This document shows, in pieces, positions 26,644 to 35,391 of a stretch of 64,000 bases of DNA. The stretch is taken from the NCBI RefSeq assembly GCF_900105385.1, contig NZ_LT629772.1, positions 930,001-994,000 on the forward strand. Direction: 5' to 3'. Source of the stretch: Microlunatus soli (GTDB taxonomy: Bacteria > Actinomycetota > Actinomycetes > Propionibacteriales > Propionibacteriaceae). A program made the position numbers and the translations under genes. The notes under the pieces were generated by a model. That model did no database searches, was not told the origin of the DNA, and worked only from the letters and a program-made list of their open reading frames with translations. Position 1 is the first letter of the stretch; each line of letters opens with the position of its first letter.

Positions 26644-27403
26644 TCATCCCAGTCGCTCGGCGGCGATGATCATGAACGCCGGCAGTGCGACATGGGACTC
26701 GATCCCGTCGATGCCGCTGTCCTGTGCGACCTGCGGATCCAGACCGGGTTCGCACACCTCGGTGATCCGGCAGCCGAGACCGATCAGTTCGTTGAGATAG
26801 CTGGACAGCGGACGGTGGAAGTCGGTGGCGTGGGCGCCCGGCATCTCGTACTCGTCCAGATAGCGATCGAGCCGGTAGTGCCCGTGCACGGCCCAGGTCC
26901 CGATCAGATTCTCGAAGGCGGGATGGCTGATCGAGAACACGAACCTGCCGCCAGGCTTCAGCGCCCGAACACAGGTGGCCATCGCCGGTCGCCAGTCCGG
27001 GATCGAGAGCAGCACCATGCTGCAGACCACCGCATCGAATTCCTGCGGTTGGCCGGTCCACGCGCTACCATCCGGACGTCTCCGGATCGGAGAGATCCGC
27101 CTGCAGGTACCTGATCCCCTGGTCACGCTCGCGCTCGATGCTTCGGGCCTGTTCGATCAGCGCAGCCGCCGGTTCGAGAGCGACCACGTCCGCGCCGTGT
27201 TCGGCCAACAGCCGGCTGAAGTAGCCCTGGCCGGCGCCGGCATCCAGCACCCGCCGCCCCTCCACCGGCCCGAGCAACCGCAACAGATTGGCGTTGATCA
27301 GGTGACGTTTGACGAAGTCGCCCTGATCGTCATAGGCGGCGATCGCTGCGGCCGGCATCGCCGACCAGGCTGCGATCGCTTCGGAGTTGTTGATCTTGGA
27401 CAT
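26644..27403 (-). pseudogene. Class I SAM-dependent methyltransferase, frameshifted
   Basis: The N-terminal half (27065-27403) starts MSKINNSEAIAAWSA, has the SAM loop VLDAGAGQGYFSRLLAEHGA and ends prematurely at LSDPETSGW. The C-terminal half continues in another frame (about 27090 to 26644) with FDAVVCSMVLLSIPDW, the RALKPGGRFVFSISHP motif and a normal end. Joined, they make one protein of about 250 residues. A one-base indel near 27075-27095 explains the break. It could be a real pseudogene or an assembly error. Confidence 0.8.
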
Positions 27404-27455
27404 GCTGAAGGCACCTCTTCGGGCGAGAGTTCACAGGCAGGGCGGGCCGATCAAT

Positions 27456-27983
27456 CTATCGCCTGGTGCCACGATCCGCGGCGTTCGAAGGGTCACGGTC
27501 CAGGATGGATGCGATGAGATCGGACTTGCCGGCGTTGTAGGCAGTCCGGTCGGTCCGCAACAACGGGGCAAGCTCGTACTTCCTTGCCGCATACAGCTCG
27601 CGGGCGTTGGCGTCGGTCCGCAGGATGTCGCGGAACCGGAGTTGAACGGTGTGCTGCCGATTGCCGCGGACCACCACATACAGATGGTGGTACGGCAGGT
27701 CGGGCCGTGACGCGAACCGTTCCCGGCCCGACAGACCGCCGTCCCCCTCATGTCCCCAACCGGCGCCGACCAACGCAGCGATTACCGCCGGCATCTGATC
27801 GGCAGTGGGGACGACGGCGAACAGGTCGATGATCGGTTTGGCGGCCAGGCCTGGGACCGACGTGGACCCGATGTGTTCGATCCCATGATCAACTTCATCG
27901 AGGGCGCGGTCGACCGCCGTCGCGATCTCGCGGAACATCGCCGGCCAGCACTCGTCGTAGCCAACGACCTCTGACGTGCTCAT
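27456..27983 (-). CDS. GrpB / UPF0157 family protein
   Basis: A 175-residue member of the GrpB family, related to nucleotidyltransferases, of unknown substrate. The hallmark HIGSTSVPGLAAKPIID is at about residues 36-52, followed by the conserved HHLYVVVRG and the Arg/Tyr-rich C-terminal AARKYELAPLLRTDR. The ATG at 27983 (MSTSEVVGYDECW) is the likeliest start, though no strong ribosome binding site is seen. It lies 52 bases upstream of the frameshifted methyltransferase. Confidence 0.85.
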   Translation of the reverse strand: MSTSEVVGYDECWPAMFREIATAVDRALDEVDHGIEHIGSTSVPGLAAKPIIDLFAVVPTADQMPAVIAALVGAGWGHEGDGGLSGRERFASRPDLPYHHLYVVVRGNRQHTVQLRFRDILRTDANARELYAARKYELAPLLRTDRTAYNAGKSDLIASILDRDPSNAADRGTRR

Positions 27984-28036
27984 CGGCCGATGATCCCACG
28001 GACTCTTCCACGGTACGGCCGCGGCCACCTTGTTCC

Positions 28037-28789
28037 TCAGAGCGCGGCGCCGGTCTCCAGATAGCTCTTCAGGCTGCTGTAGATCTCCGGGGTGTCCTCG
28101 GCAACCGACGCAGCAGACGCACCGTCGAGCCCGGCGATCGTCACGATCAACTCGCAGACTCCGTCATCCAGGACACGGATCTCGTACTCCAGCGTGCCTG
28201 GCTGCTCGGCCGACACCGTGTCGTCCCACCGCGGATCGAAGGTCAGCCGGAGCCGACGAGGGCGATCGGCCTCGAGGACCTCACCGACGATCAGGTCGAC
28301 GCCTCCGCCGGACATGGCGTAGCGGTCGCCGACCGCCCATCCGCTGCGGATCGTCCCGCCCCACATCCAGGGCCGTGGGGTGTCGTTGTCGGTCAGTGCC
28401 CGCCACAGCGCCTCGGCTGTGCAGCGGATCCGGATGCGATAGACGGAGTCGGACATCGATGATCCTTCCAGATGATTCCGCAGCGCGAGCAGCGCACGGG
28501 CCTGATGTGCTGAGAAGTCCGACAGCCAGCGGGCAGCGATCTCCTGCAGTGGTACGGCATTGAGGTGATGGTGTTTCTCCCGGCCCGCCCTGACGATCGT
28601 GATCAGTTCGGCCTCCTCCAGCACCCGCAGGTGGCTGGCGACGCCGAACCGGGTCATCTTCGGGAAGTGCTCGGTGAGATCGACCAGCGTGCGACCGTCC
28701 CGACGGCGTAACAGGTCGAGGATGTCGCGCCGGGTCTCGTCGGCCAACGCACGGAACACATCACCCACGCCACAACCATAGGTGAGCAT
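28037..28789 (-). CDS. ArsR-family HTH fused to an SRPBCC (AHSA1-like) domain
   Basis: A 250-residue two-domain protein. Residues about 8-100 form a winged helix with FRALADETRRDILDLL and the recognition region FGVASHLRVLEEAELI. Residues about 112-248 form an SRPBCC/AHSA1 ligand-binding domain with ALWRALTD and a C-terminal SLKSYLETGAAL helix. In related operons these are usually two genes, as at 40.6-41.4 kb here. The domain boundary contains an in-frame ATG at 28456 preceded by GGAAGGA, so a separate SRPBCC protein may also be made. The start codon sits inside a palindrome that also contains its ribosome binding site. Confidence 0.85.
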   Translation of the reverse strand: MLTYGCGVGDVFRALADETRRDILDLLRRRDGRTLVDLTEHFPKMTRFGVASHLRVLEEAELITIVRAGREKHHHLNAVPLQEIAARWLSDFSAHQARALLALRNHLEGSSMSDSVYRIRIRCTAEALWRALTDNDTPRPWMWGGTIRSGWAVGDRYAMSGGGVDLIVGEVLEADRPRRLRLTFDPRWDDTVSAEQPGTLEYEIRVLDDGVCELIVTIAGLDGASAASVAEDTPEIYSSLKSYLETGAAL

Positions 28790-28800
28790 TTACTCACCTA
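28779..28800. promoter_or_regulatory. Palindromic operator TAGGTGAG-N6-CTCACCTA over the ArsR-SRPBCC start
   Basis: Perfect 8-base arms around six bases that include the ATG. The left arm provides AGGTGAG as ribosome binding site in the gene's orientation. The layout suggests autoregulation by the ArsR domain; binding is inferred. Confidence 0.6.
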
Positions 28801-28888
28801 TCAACCTCGCATGCTTGTGGGCGGGAATCAGCCGCGACGATGCGGCCGAATCTCACCCCTTAGTTCACGGAGAGGATGCGTGCCTCAG

Positions 28889-29191
28889 TTACTCGGCGAG
28901 AGCGGCTCGGTCGATGTGGCCCAGGTCTCGCTTGGGTGCGATCCGGTCCCGGATCAGCCGTTTCAGCTCGGCAACGTCGGGGAATCCGCCGTCGCGAGCC
29001 CGGTCCCAGATCAACTCATCGCCGATGTACACCTGGAAGATGCCACCCGTCCCGGGCCGCAGCGTCAGCTCACCGTCGTGCTCACTGAGTTCCTTGGCAA
29101 AGGTGGTCAGCAGTTCCTGCGCAACCCAACTGGCCCGCAGCAACCACCGGCACTGGGTGCAATAGCTGATCACGATCCTCGGACCTGCCAT
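28889..29191 (-). CDS. SelT/SelW/SelH (Rdx) family selenoprotein-like protein
   Basis: A 100-residue thioredoxin-like protein of the Rdx family, in which selenocysteine is replaced by cysteine. The redox motif CTQC is at residues 11-14 (IVISYCTQCRWLLRASWVAQ), and the conserved GTGGIFQVYI and LIWDRARDGGFPDVAELK follow. The ATG is at 29191; a strong ribosome binding site is not visible. It is divergent from the FAD oxidoreductase. Physiological role unknown. Confidence 0.9.
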   Translation of the reverse strand: MAGPRIVISYCTQCRWLLRASWVAQELLTTFAKELSEHDGELTLRPGTGGIFQVYIGDELIWDRARDGGFPDVAELKRLIRDRIAPKRDLGHIDRAALAE

Positions 29192-29326
29192 GTCGGTCAG
29201 ATTGGCACAGCTTCGACCCGACACCATGGCTGACCCGCCGATACCCGCACCATTGCCTGCCACCCCACGGCCACCGGCTACCGCGATGGACGTCGGACCG
29301 ACGGCGACTGGGTAGTCTCTGCCGCT

Positions 29327-30691
29327 GTGGCGGATGTCGTGGTGATCGGGGCCGGGCTGGCCGGGATGGCGGCGGCGGCCCGGTTGGCGAAGGCACGACA
29401 TCGGGTGACCTTGCTGGAGGCCAGGGACCGGCTCGGCGGCGCCTGGGCTGCCCGCGAGTTGGACGAGACCGTGGTGGACGCCGCGCCGCCGATCTTCTCC
29501 TTCCCCGCCCCGTGGCGGGATCTGTTCCGCAAGAGCGGCCGTGCCCTGGAGGCCGAGTTCGCCCGCAGCGGGGATGAACTGGTCGACGCCGAGCCCACCC
29601 GGCACGTGTTCGCCGACGGCTCGTCGTTCGTGCTGCCGATCGGACGCGGCGACCAGGATGCGGCGATCTCCGAGCGATTCGGACGACCGGTCGCCGATCG
29701 ATGGCGGGATCTGGTCGACGGTCTCGGCGACGTCTGGCAGGCGTTGCGGCCGTTGGGTATCGAGGCCGAATTGCGCTCGCGGGAACAGCTCACCCGGCCG
29801 GTCAAGAAGGCGCTGCTGCATCGGCAGAGCGTCGCCGACCTCGCCCGCCGGATGGACCATCCCCAGCTGTCGGCGGTGATCACCGACCTCGCGTACGCCG
29901 CCGGCTCGGTTCCGGAGCGGACGCCGGCGTTCTGCGCCGTCCAGCTCTATCTCGACCGCACGTTCGGCCGCTGGACCGCCGGCTCCGGGACGACGCTGAT
30001 CAGCTCCCTGCAGCAGCGGCTCGCCTTGCGCAAGGTCGATGTCCGTACCGGCACCAGGGCAACCGGCATCGGGCCGGACGGTCGCACCGTGAGCACCGAG
30101 GACGGGCCGTTGACCGTCGATGCCGTGGTCGCCACCTGCGATCCCGAGCAGCTCTACCGCGACCTGCTGCCCGACACCGTGGCGGGTACCGAACGCCGAC
30201 TGCTGCGCCGGCTGCCCGGCGCGCTGCGGCCTACGGTGACGCTCGACTGGGCCGAACCGCACCCGACCGACGAAGCCGTCCCCGGCACCGCGACTCCGGC
30301 CGACCCGACTTCCCCCGACAGCACGATCGGCCCGGAAAGTCCGGCCGGTCCCGCCCACCCGACAGCTTCCGACGCCCCGACCGAGACGGTGTGGCACCGC
30401 AGCACCGGCGGGCCGCTGATCGAATACACCCGACCCGCGGCGGGCCGTACGGTGCTGATCCGGCACGACTACGCCGACGCAGAGCCGGATCGGTCCGCGG
30501 GCGTCGGCTGGAACGGGTTCCGACACTGGCTGGACCGGCCACCGGCCAGCAGCGAGCCGGCCGGGCTGTTCATCGCCGGCCCGTCCTCCCGCGGCGGCCC
30601 GGCGCCCTCGATGCAGGTGCTGTCCGGGGCCCTGGCGGCGTACGGCTGCCAGCACCTGATCGCCCCGGACCGGCCGCTGGAACCCCGGTGA
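29327..30691 (+). CDS. FAD-dependent oxidoreductase (amine oxidase / phytoene desaturase-like)
   Basis: A 454-residue flavoprotein. The N-terminal dinucleotide-binding motif is VVVIGAGLAGMAAAARLA (residues 4-21), with the second conserved LLEARDRLGGAW. The C-terminal FAD contact resembles that of carotenoid-desaturase-like proteins (GLFIAGPSSRGGPAPSMQVLSG). Residues about 320-352 are a Pro/Ser/Thr/Ala-rich insert in the substrate domain. The start is GTG at 29327. No carotenoid genes are adjacent, so the substrate cannot be inferred. Confidence 0.85.
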   Translation: MADVVVIGAGLAGMAAAARLAKARHRVTLLEARDRLGGAWAARELDETVVDAAPPIFSFPAPWRDLFRKSGRALEAEFARSGDELVDAEPTRHVFADGSSFVLPIGRGDQDAAISERFGRPVADRWRDLVDGLGDVWQALRPLGIEAELRSREQLTRPVKKALLHRQSVADLARRMDHPQLSAVITDLAYAAGSVPERTPAFCAVQLYLDRTFGRWTAGSGTTLISSLQQRLALRKVDVRTGTRATGIGPDGRTVSTEDGPLTVDAVVATCDPEQLYRDLLPDTVAGTERRLLRRLPGALRPTVTLDWAEPHPTDEAVPGTATPADPTSPDSTIGPESPAGPAHPTASDAPTETVWHRSTGGPLIEYTRPAAGRTVLIRHDYADAEPDRSAGVGWNGFRHWLDRPPASSEPAGLFIAGPSSRGGPAPSMQVLSGALAAYGCQHLIAPDRPLEPR

Positions 30692-30762
30692 CGAACACGA
30701 CAGCCGGACGCCGCGAGAGCGGAGTAAAGTTGTCGGTTCGACTTACGGAGTAAGGATCCTTC

Positions 30763-33027
30763 TTGACAACTCCCGGTGAGACTCAGCCGTCGAACACTTC
30801 CACACCCGCACCGACCGCCTCCGGCAACGGCAGCGGGCCGTCCGCCACCACCTCCCCGGAGGTGATCGCCGCCGAGATCGCCGGCGAACAAGCCCATGTC
30901 GACCGGGTCTACGACCGACTCGGCGAAGCCACCCGATCGGCCCGGCAGGTCGCCACCGAGGGCCGATCGCTCTATCAGTCCGACCGCGGTTCCTATGTCC
31001 GCGAGGAGGACGGCACCGGCCTCTACGAACGGGACGTGTTCGCCTTCCAGGCCGCCAAACGACTGGCCACGCTGGATGCCGAACACGAGGGGCTGGTCTT
31101 CGGCCGACTCGATCGGGTCGACCAGCAGACCTTCTACATCGGCCGGATCGGTGTCCGCGACGAGGAGTACGAGCCGCTGGTGATCGACTGGCGGGCTCCC
31201 GCGGCAGAACCGTTCTACCGGGCCACCCCGACCAAGCCGATGGACGTGATCCGGCGCCGGGTGCTGCGCTCCCGCGGCCAGCAGGTGATCGGGATCGAGG
31301 ACGACCTGCTGGACGGCGAGAACGCCGACGGCTCGCTGATCGTCGTCGGCGAGGGGGCGCTGATGGCGGCGCTGCGTCGTGCCCGCGGTCCGCAGATGCG
31401 CGACATCGTGGCGACCATCCAGGGCGAACAGGACGAGGCGATCCGGGCGCCGTACCAGGGTGTCACGATGATCACCGGCGGCCCCGGCACCGGCAAGACC
31501 GTGGTCGCGTTGCACCGGGCGGCTTACCTGCTCTACTCCAACCGCCGCCGCTTCGAGTCCGGCGGCGTGCTGGTGGTCGGCCCCAGCCGGGTGTTCATGA
31601 ACTACATCGAACGGGTGCTGCCGTCCCTGGGCGAGGAGTCGGTGACGCTGCGCCCGATCGGTGCGGTCGCCTCCGACGTCGTCCGGCTGAACGGCGAGCG
31701 GATCGATTCCGCCGAGGTCGGTGGCATCAAGGGCAGGCTGTCGATGGTCGGCGTGCTGAAGCGGCTGGCCGCCGAACCGGCCCGCGGTACGCCGGACATG
31801 CTGGCGATCACCATCAAGGGTGAGCCGCTGGTGCTGCGGGCGGAGACCCTGGCCCGGATCCGGTCCGATGTGCTGTCCCGCTATCGGGTCAATCAGGGCC
31901 GCGCCGCCGCCGAGGAGGCGTTGCGGAATGCGCTGTGGCAGCGCAAACCGGAGCAGCTCGATCTGGATCGTGATCAGTTCGACGACCTGGTGACCGGGAT
32001 GGCCAGCTTCCGGATGTTCTGCAACGCTTGGTGGCCGTTCCTGTCGGCCGAGGAAACCCTGGCCCGGTTGGGCGACCCGGCAACGCTGGCCTCGGTGGCA
32101 GACGGCAGCCTGTCGTCCCATGATCAACAACTGCTGGCCGACAGCATCCGGTCCAACCGGATCGGGGCCGGCGGCGAACCGACCGTTGCCGACGGCGCTC
32201 TGTTGGACGAGCTGATCGACAAGATCGGCCCGGTGCCGCCCTCGGAGGTGGAGCCGAACATCTTCCTCGACGACGAGGGCTCCGAGGTCAGTGAACTGGT
32301 CACGATGGCCGACAAGCTCAGTGTGCAACGGGAGATCGACCTGTTCGCCGAGCCGTATCAGACCTATGCCCACATCCTGCTGGACGAGGCCCAGGACATC
32401 TCACCGATGCAGTGGCGGATGCTGCGTCGCCGCGGGCAGCATGCGAGTTGGACGATCGTCGGCGATCTGGCGCAGAGTTCGTGGCCGGATCCGGCCGAGG
32501 CGCAGCGGGCGTTGCAGCAGGTGATCGGCAAGGCACCGCATCGGGAGTTCCGGATGAGCACCAACTACCGGAGCCCGTCGGAGGTCTTCGATCTCGCGGC
32601 CAAGGTCGCACTGCAGGCCTATCCCGAGGCCGACCTACCGCAGGCGGTCCGATCGACCGGGGTCGAGCCCGACCTCCGGGTCAGCGAAGTTGATCTTGCC
32701 CGGGACGCCGCAACGGCGGCCGGCGATCTGCTCGACGCGGTCGAAGGCACCGTCGGGGTGATCTGCCCGCCGTCACTGATCGACGAGATCAGCACCATGA
32801 TCAACTCAGTGACCGACGACGATCAACTGCGTCGGTTGATCATGGTGACGCCGTTGCAGGCCAAGGGCCTGGAGTACGACGGCGTGCTGGTGGTCTCCCC
32901 CGACGACGTGGTCGCCGAGTCACCGGGCGGCGAGCGGGTGCTCTACGTGGCGTTGACCCGGCCGACCCAGCGGTTGATCACGCTCGACCGAACTCCGAAC
33001 GCAGCCTGGCGTAAACCTCTCGAGTAG
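30763..33027 (+). CDS. helD: HelD-like RNA polymerase-associated ATPase (UvrD/Rep superfamily)
   Basis: An SF1-helicase-like ATPase; HelD proteins bind RNA polymerase and help release it from stalled or drug-bound states. It has 754 residues. An N-terminal coiled-coil-type region includes AEIAGEQAHVDRVYDRL. Walker A is GGPGTGKTVVALHRAAYLL (residues 239 onward), and Walker B is HILLDEAQDISPMQWRML. The C-terminal helicase motifs include STNYRSPSEVFDLA and LYVALTRPTQRLI. The start is TTG at 30763 with AAGGA upstream. No rifampicin-associated palindrome is seen upstream. Its 3' end overlaps metF convergently by 50 bases. Confidence 0.88.
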   Translation: MTTPGETQPSNTSTPAPTASGNGSGPSATTSPEVIAAEIAGEQAHVDRVYDRLGEATRSARQVATEGRSLYQSDRGSYVREEDGTGLYERDVFAFQAAKRLATLDAEHEGLVFGRLDRVDQQTFYIGRIGVRDEEYEPLVIDWRAPAAEPFYRATPTKPMDVIRRRVLRSRGQQVIGIEDDLLDGENADGSLIVVGEGALMAALRRARGPQMRDIVATIQGEQDEAIRAPYQGVTMITGGPGTGKTVVALHRAAYLLYSNRRRFESGGVLVVGPSRVFMNYIERVLPSLGEESVTLRPIGAVASDVVRLNGERIDSAEVGGIKGRLSMVGVLKRLAAEPARGTPDMLAITIKGEPLVLRAETLARIRSDVLSRYRVNQGRAAAEEALRNALWQRKPEQLDLDRDQFDDLVTGMASFRMFCNAWWPFLSAEETLARLGDPATLASVADGSLSSHDQQLLADSIRSNRIGAGGEPTVADGALLDELIDKIGPVPPSEVEPNIFLDDEGSEVSELVTMADKLSVQREIDLFAEPYQTYAHILLDEAQDISPMQWRMLRRRGQHASWTIVGDLAQSSWPDPAEAQRALQQVIGKAPHREFRMSTNYRSPSEVFDLAAKVALQAYPEADLPQAVRSTGVEPDLRVSEVDLARDAATAAGDLLDAVEGTVGVICPPSLIDEISTMINSVTDDDQLRRLIMVTPLQAKGLEYDGVLVVSPDDVVAESPGGERVLYVALTRPTQRLITLDRTPNAAWRKPLE

Positions 33028-33928
33028 CCAGCGAACGGTTCATCGTATAGAGGTGTGCGCCGGGCGCGCCGCCGGCCAGCACCTCCTCGGCGATCTCGGC
33101 GGCGATCTCGACGCCGACCTTGCGGACCGCCTTGGGGTCGTCGCCGACGGCTTCCAGCCGGGCCACCACCGGTGCCGGCAACGCCGCACCGGAGAGCTCG
33201 GCGAAGCGCTGGATCTGGCTGATCCGAGTCACCGGCTGGATGCCGGGGATGATCGGGATGTCGCAGCCGAGCGACCGGACCCGATCGACCATTTCGAAGT
33301 AGCGGGCCGGGGTGAAGAACAGCTGGGTGATCGCGAAGTCGGCGCCGGCATCGGCCTTCGCCTTCAGGATCCGGGCATCAAGATCGGCGTCGGCGGCCTG
33401 CGGATGGACATCGGGGAAGGCTCCGACGCCGATGCAGAAGTCGCCGAGTTCCTTGACCGTCGCCACCAGTTCGGTGGCATTGGCCAGGCCTTCGGGATGA
33501 CGCTCCCACGGGACCGTCGGCCCGCCCGGCATGTCACCGCGGACGGCGAGCACGTGCCGGATGCCGGCGGCGGCGTACGAACCGATCACCCGGCGGAGCT
33601 CAGTCCTGCTCTGCGACGCCGCGGTCAGGTGCGCCATCGTGCGCAGCGTGGTGGTCTCGGCGATCTGCTCGGTGATCTTGATCGTCCGGTCCCGGGTGGA
33701 TCCGCTGGCGCCGTAGGTGACCGACACGAAGTCCGGCTGCAGCTGCTCCAGCCGGCGGACGGTGAACCAAGCCCGTCGTTCCTCCTCCTCGTTGCGCGGC
33801 GGGTACAGCTCGAAGGAGAACAGCGGCCGGGTCCGCTGAGCCAGCAGCTCGGCGATCGTCGGCGTACGCAGCGGGGTCGCCTCACCGGCTGCGGTCGGTG
33901 GGGTCGACGGAGTCGTGTTGACGGCCAT
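32978..33928 (-). CDS. metF: Methylenetetrahydrofolate reductase
   Basis: FAD enzyme reducing 5,10-methylene-THF to 5-methyl-THF for methionine synthesis. It has 316 residues from the ATG at 33928; a TTG nine bases upstream is less likely. Motifs are LFSFELYPPRNEEEERRAW near the start, DFVSVTYGASGSTRDRT, HVLAVRGDMPGG and DFAITQLFFTPARYFEMVDR. The order metF - divergent isoprenyl synthase matches the Rv2172c - idsA2 neighbourhood of mycobacteria. The last 17 codons lie over the end of helD on the other strand. Confidence 0.93.
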   Translation of the reverse strand: MAVNTTPSTPPTAAGEATPLRTPTIAELLAQRTRPLFSFELYPPRNEEEERRAWFTVRRLEQLQPDFVSVTYGASGSTRDRTIKITEQIAETTTLRTMAHLTAASQSRTELRRVIGSYAAAGIRHVLAVRGDMPGGPTVPWERHPEGLANATELVATVKELGDFCIGVGAFPDVHPQAADADLDARILKAKADAGADFAITQLFFTPARYFEMVDRVRSLGCDIPIIPGIQPVTRISQIQRFAELSGAALPAPVVARLEAVGDDPKAVRKVGVEIAAEIAEEVLAGGAPGAHLYTMNRSLATREVYARLRSEFGRA

Positions 33929-33979
33929 AGCGGCCAAGCCTAACCGGCGGCCCTCACGTCACCGAGTAACCCGCCCCTG

Positions 33980-34020
33980 CTCCGTCCGGCACCAGCCCGT
34001 CCGGCACCAGCCCGTCCGGC
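33980..34020. repeat. 15-base tandem repeat in the metF-isoprenyl synthase gap
   Basis: Two perfect units ACCAGCCCGTCCGGC at 33991-34020 follow a partial unit ending TCCGTCCGGC. The array is in the 256-base divergent gap and has no evident regulatory meaning. Confidence 0.7.
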
Positions 34021-34184
34021 ACTGGCCGATCAGGATGCGACGCCCGGTGCCCACCGATGCAGCGCCGTCCGACTCGACAACCTCGACGAACGTCCGCACG
34101 CCGGGCAAGCCGATCCCGACAAGGACAGCCACCGGTCGGTGATCCGACGCGGGTTCGACGTCCGCGCAGACGTAGGCTCGACAC

Positions 34185-35384
34185 GTGACCCCGCTCGTTC
34201 CGCCCTCGCTCGATCCGGCCCCACTCGATCCGACCACGCCGCTGAACGCGGATTTCACCGACGCCATTTCCGCCGCGATCGGCAACTTCCTCGACGGCCA
34301 GACCGAGGTCCTGAAGCCGCTGGGTGCCGAACTCGACCCGGTCCAGCGGATCGCCGCCGATCTGACCGGCGGCGGCAAGCGCCTGCGACCCGCGTTCTGC
34401 TACTGGGGTTACGTCGCGGTGGCCGGCGAACCGGGCCGGCTGCGGCCCGCGCTGTTGTCGGCGGCGGCGAGTCTTGAGCTGCTGCACGTCAGCGCGCTGG
34501 TGCACGACGACGTGATGGACTCCTCCGATCTGCGCCGGGGTCTGCCCGCTGCGCACCGGCGCTTCGAGCGACTGCACGACGATCTGGGCTGGGTCGGCGA
34601 TCCGACGACCTTCGGTCGGGCCGGCGCGATCCTGCTCGGCGATCTGCTGTTGATGTGGTCGATGCAGATGTTGCACCAGGCCGGGCTGCCACTGGAGATG
34701 CTCGACCGCGGGTTGCCGATCATCGAAAGCATGCGGACCGAGGTCACCGCCGGCCAGTTCCTGGACGTGGTCGCGCAGGCCCGTGATCACGCCAGTTATC
34801 TCCCCGGACGGACCGCCGGCGACGACGCCGAACTGCAGAAGGCCCTGGACGAAGCGGCCCGGGTGGTGGAGTACAAGTCCGCGCGCTACACGGTCCGCAG
34901 GCCGCTGCAGTTCGGCGCTGCGCTCGGCGGTGCCGACGACGCAGCTGACCAGCAGTCCGGTGTGCATGATCAGATCCGGTTGCATGATCAACTCGGCGCG
35001 TTCGGCTCCCCCATCGGCCGGGCCTTCCAATATCGCGACGACCTGCTCGGTGTCTTCGGCGACAGCGCTGTCACCGGCAAGCCCAGTGGTGATGACCTTC
35101 GGGAAGGTAAGCGTACGGTCCTGGTCGCGCAGGCGCTGGCCGGCGCCGACCCGGCCGGTCGCAGGCTGTTGGAATCCCAGCTGGGCAACAAGGATCTCGA
35201 CGCCGACGGCATCGCCGGCCTGCAACAAGTGATCACCGAGAGCGGTGCCCGGGAGGCCGTGGAGAAGATGATCGACCATGATTATTCCGAAGCGATGACC
35301 GTGCTCGCCGATGCACCGATCACCGATGCGGGCCGGACCGCCCTGACCGCGCTGGCATCCGCCGCCGTACGGCGTTCCTTCTGA
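34185..35384 (+). CDS. Trans-isoprenyl (polyprenyl) diphosphate synthase
   Basis: Class I prenyltransferase condensing IPP with allylic diphosphates. It has 399 residues with a GTG start. The first aspartate-rich motif is HDDVMDSSD (Asp108, Asp109 and Asp112); the second is QYRDDLLGVFGD (near 285). GGGKRLRPAF precedes the first motif. Bulky residues upstream of the first motif would set chain length; which product (GGPP or longer) is not clear. It is syntenic with mycobacterial idsA2. A short hydrophilic insert (ADDAADQQSGVHDQIRLHDQ) precedes the second motif. Confidence 0.93.
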   Translation: MTPLVPPSLDPAPLDPTTPLNADFTDAISAAIGNFLDGQTEVLKPLGAELDPVQRIAADLTGGGKRLRPAFCYWGYVAVAGEPGRLRPALLSAAASLELLHVSALVHDDVMDSSDLRRGLPAAHRRFERLHDDLGWVGDPTTFGRAGAILLGDLLLMWSMQMLHQAGLPLEMLDRGLPIIESMRTEVTAGQFLDVVAQARDHASYLPGRTAGDDAELQKALDEAARVVEYKSARYTVRRPLQFGAALGGADDAADQQSGVHDQIRLHDQLGAFGSPIGRAFQYRDDLLGVFGDSAVTGKPSGDDLREGKRTVLVAQALAGADPAGRRLLESQLGNKDLDADGIAGLQQVITESGAREAVEKMIDHDYSEAMTVLADAPITDAGRTALTALASAAVRRSF

Positions 35385-35391
35385 GGACCGG

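Noticed and set aside
30692-30762. Rifampicin-associated element upstream of helD
   Set aside because: The 71-base gap shows no long inverted repeat of the known type.
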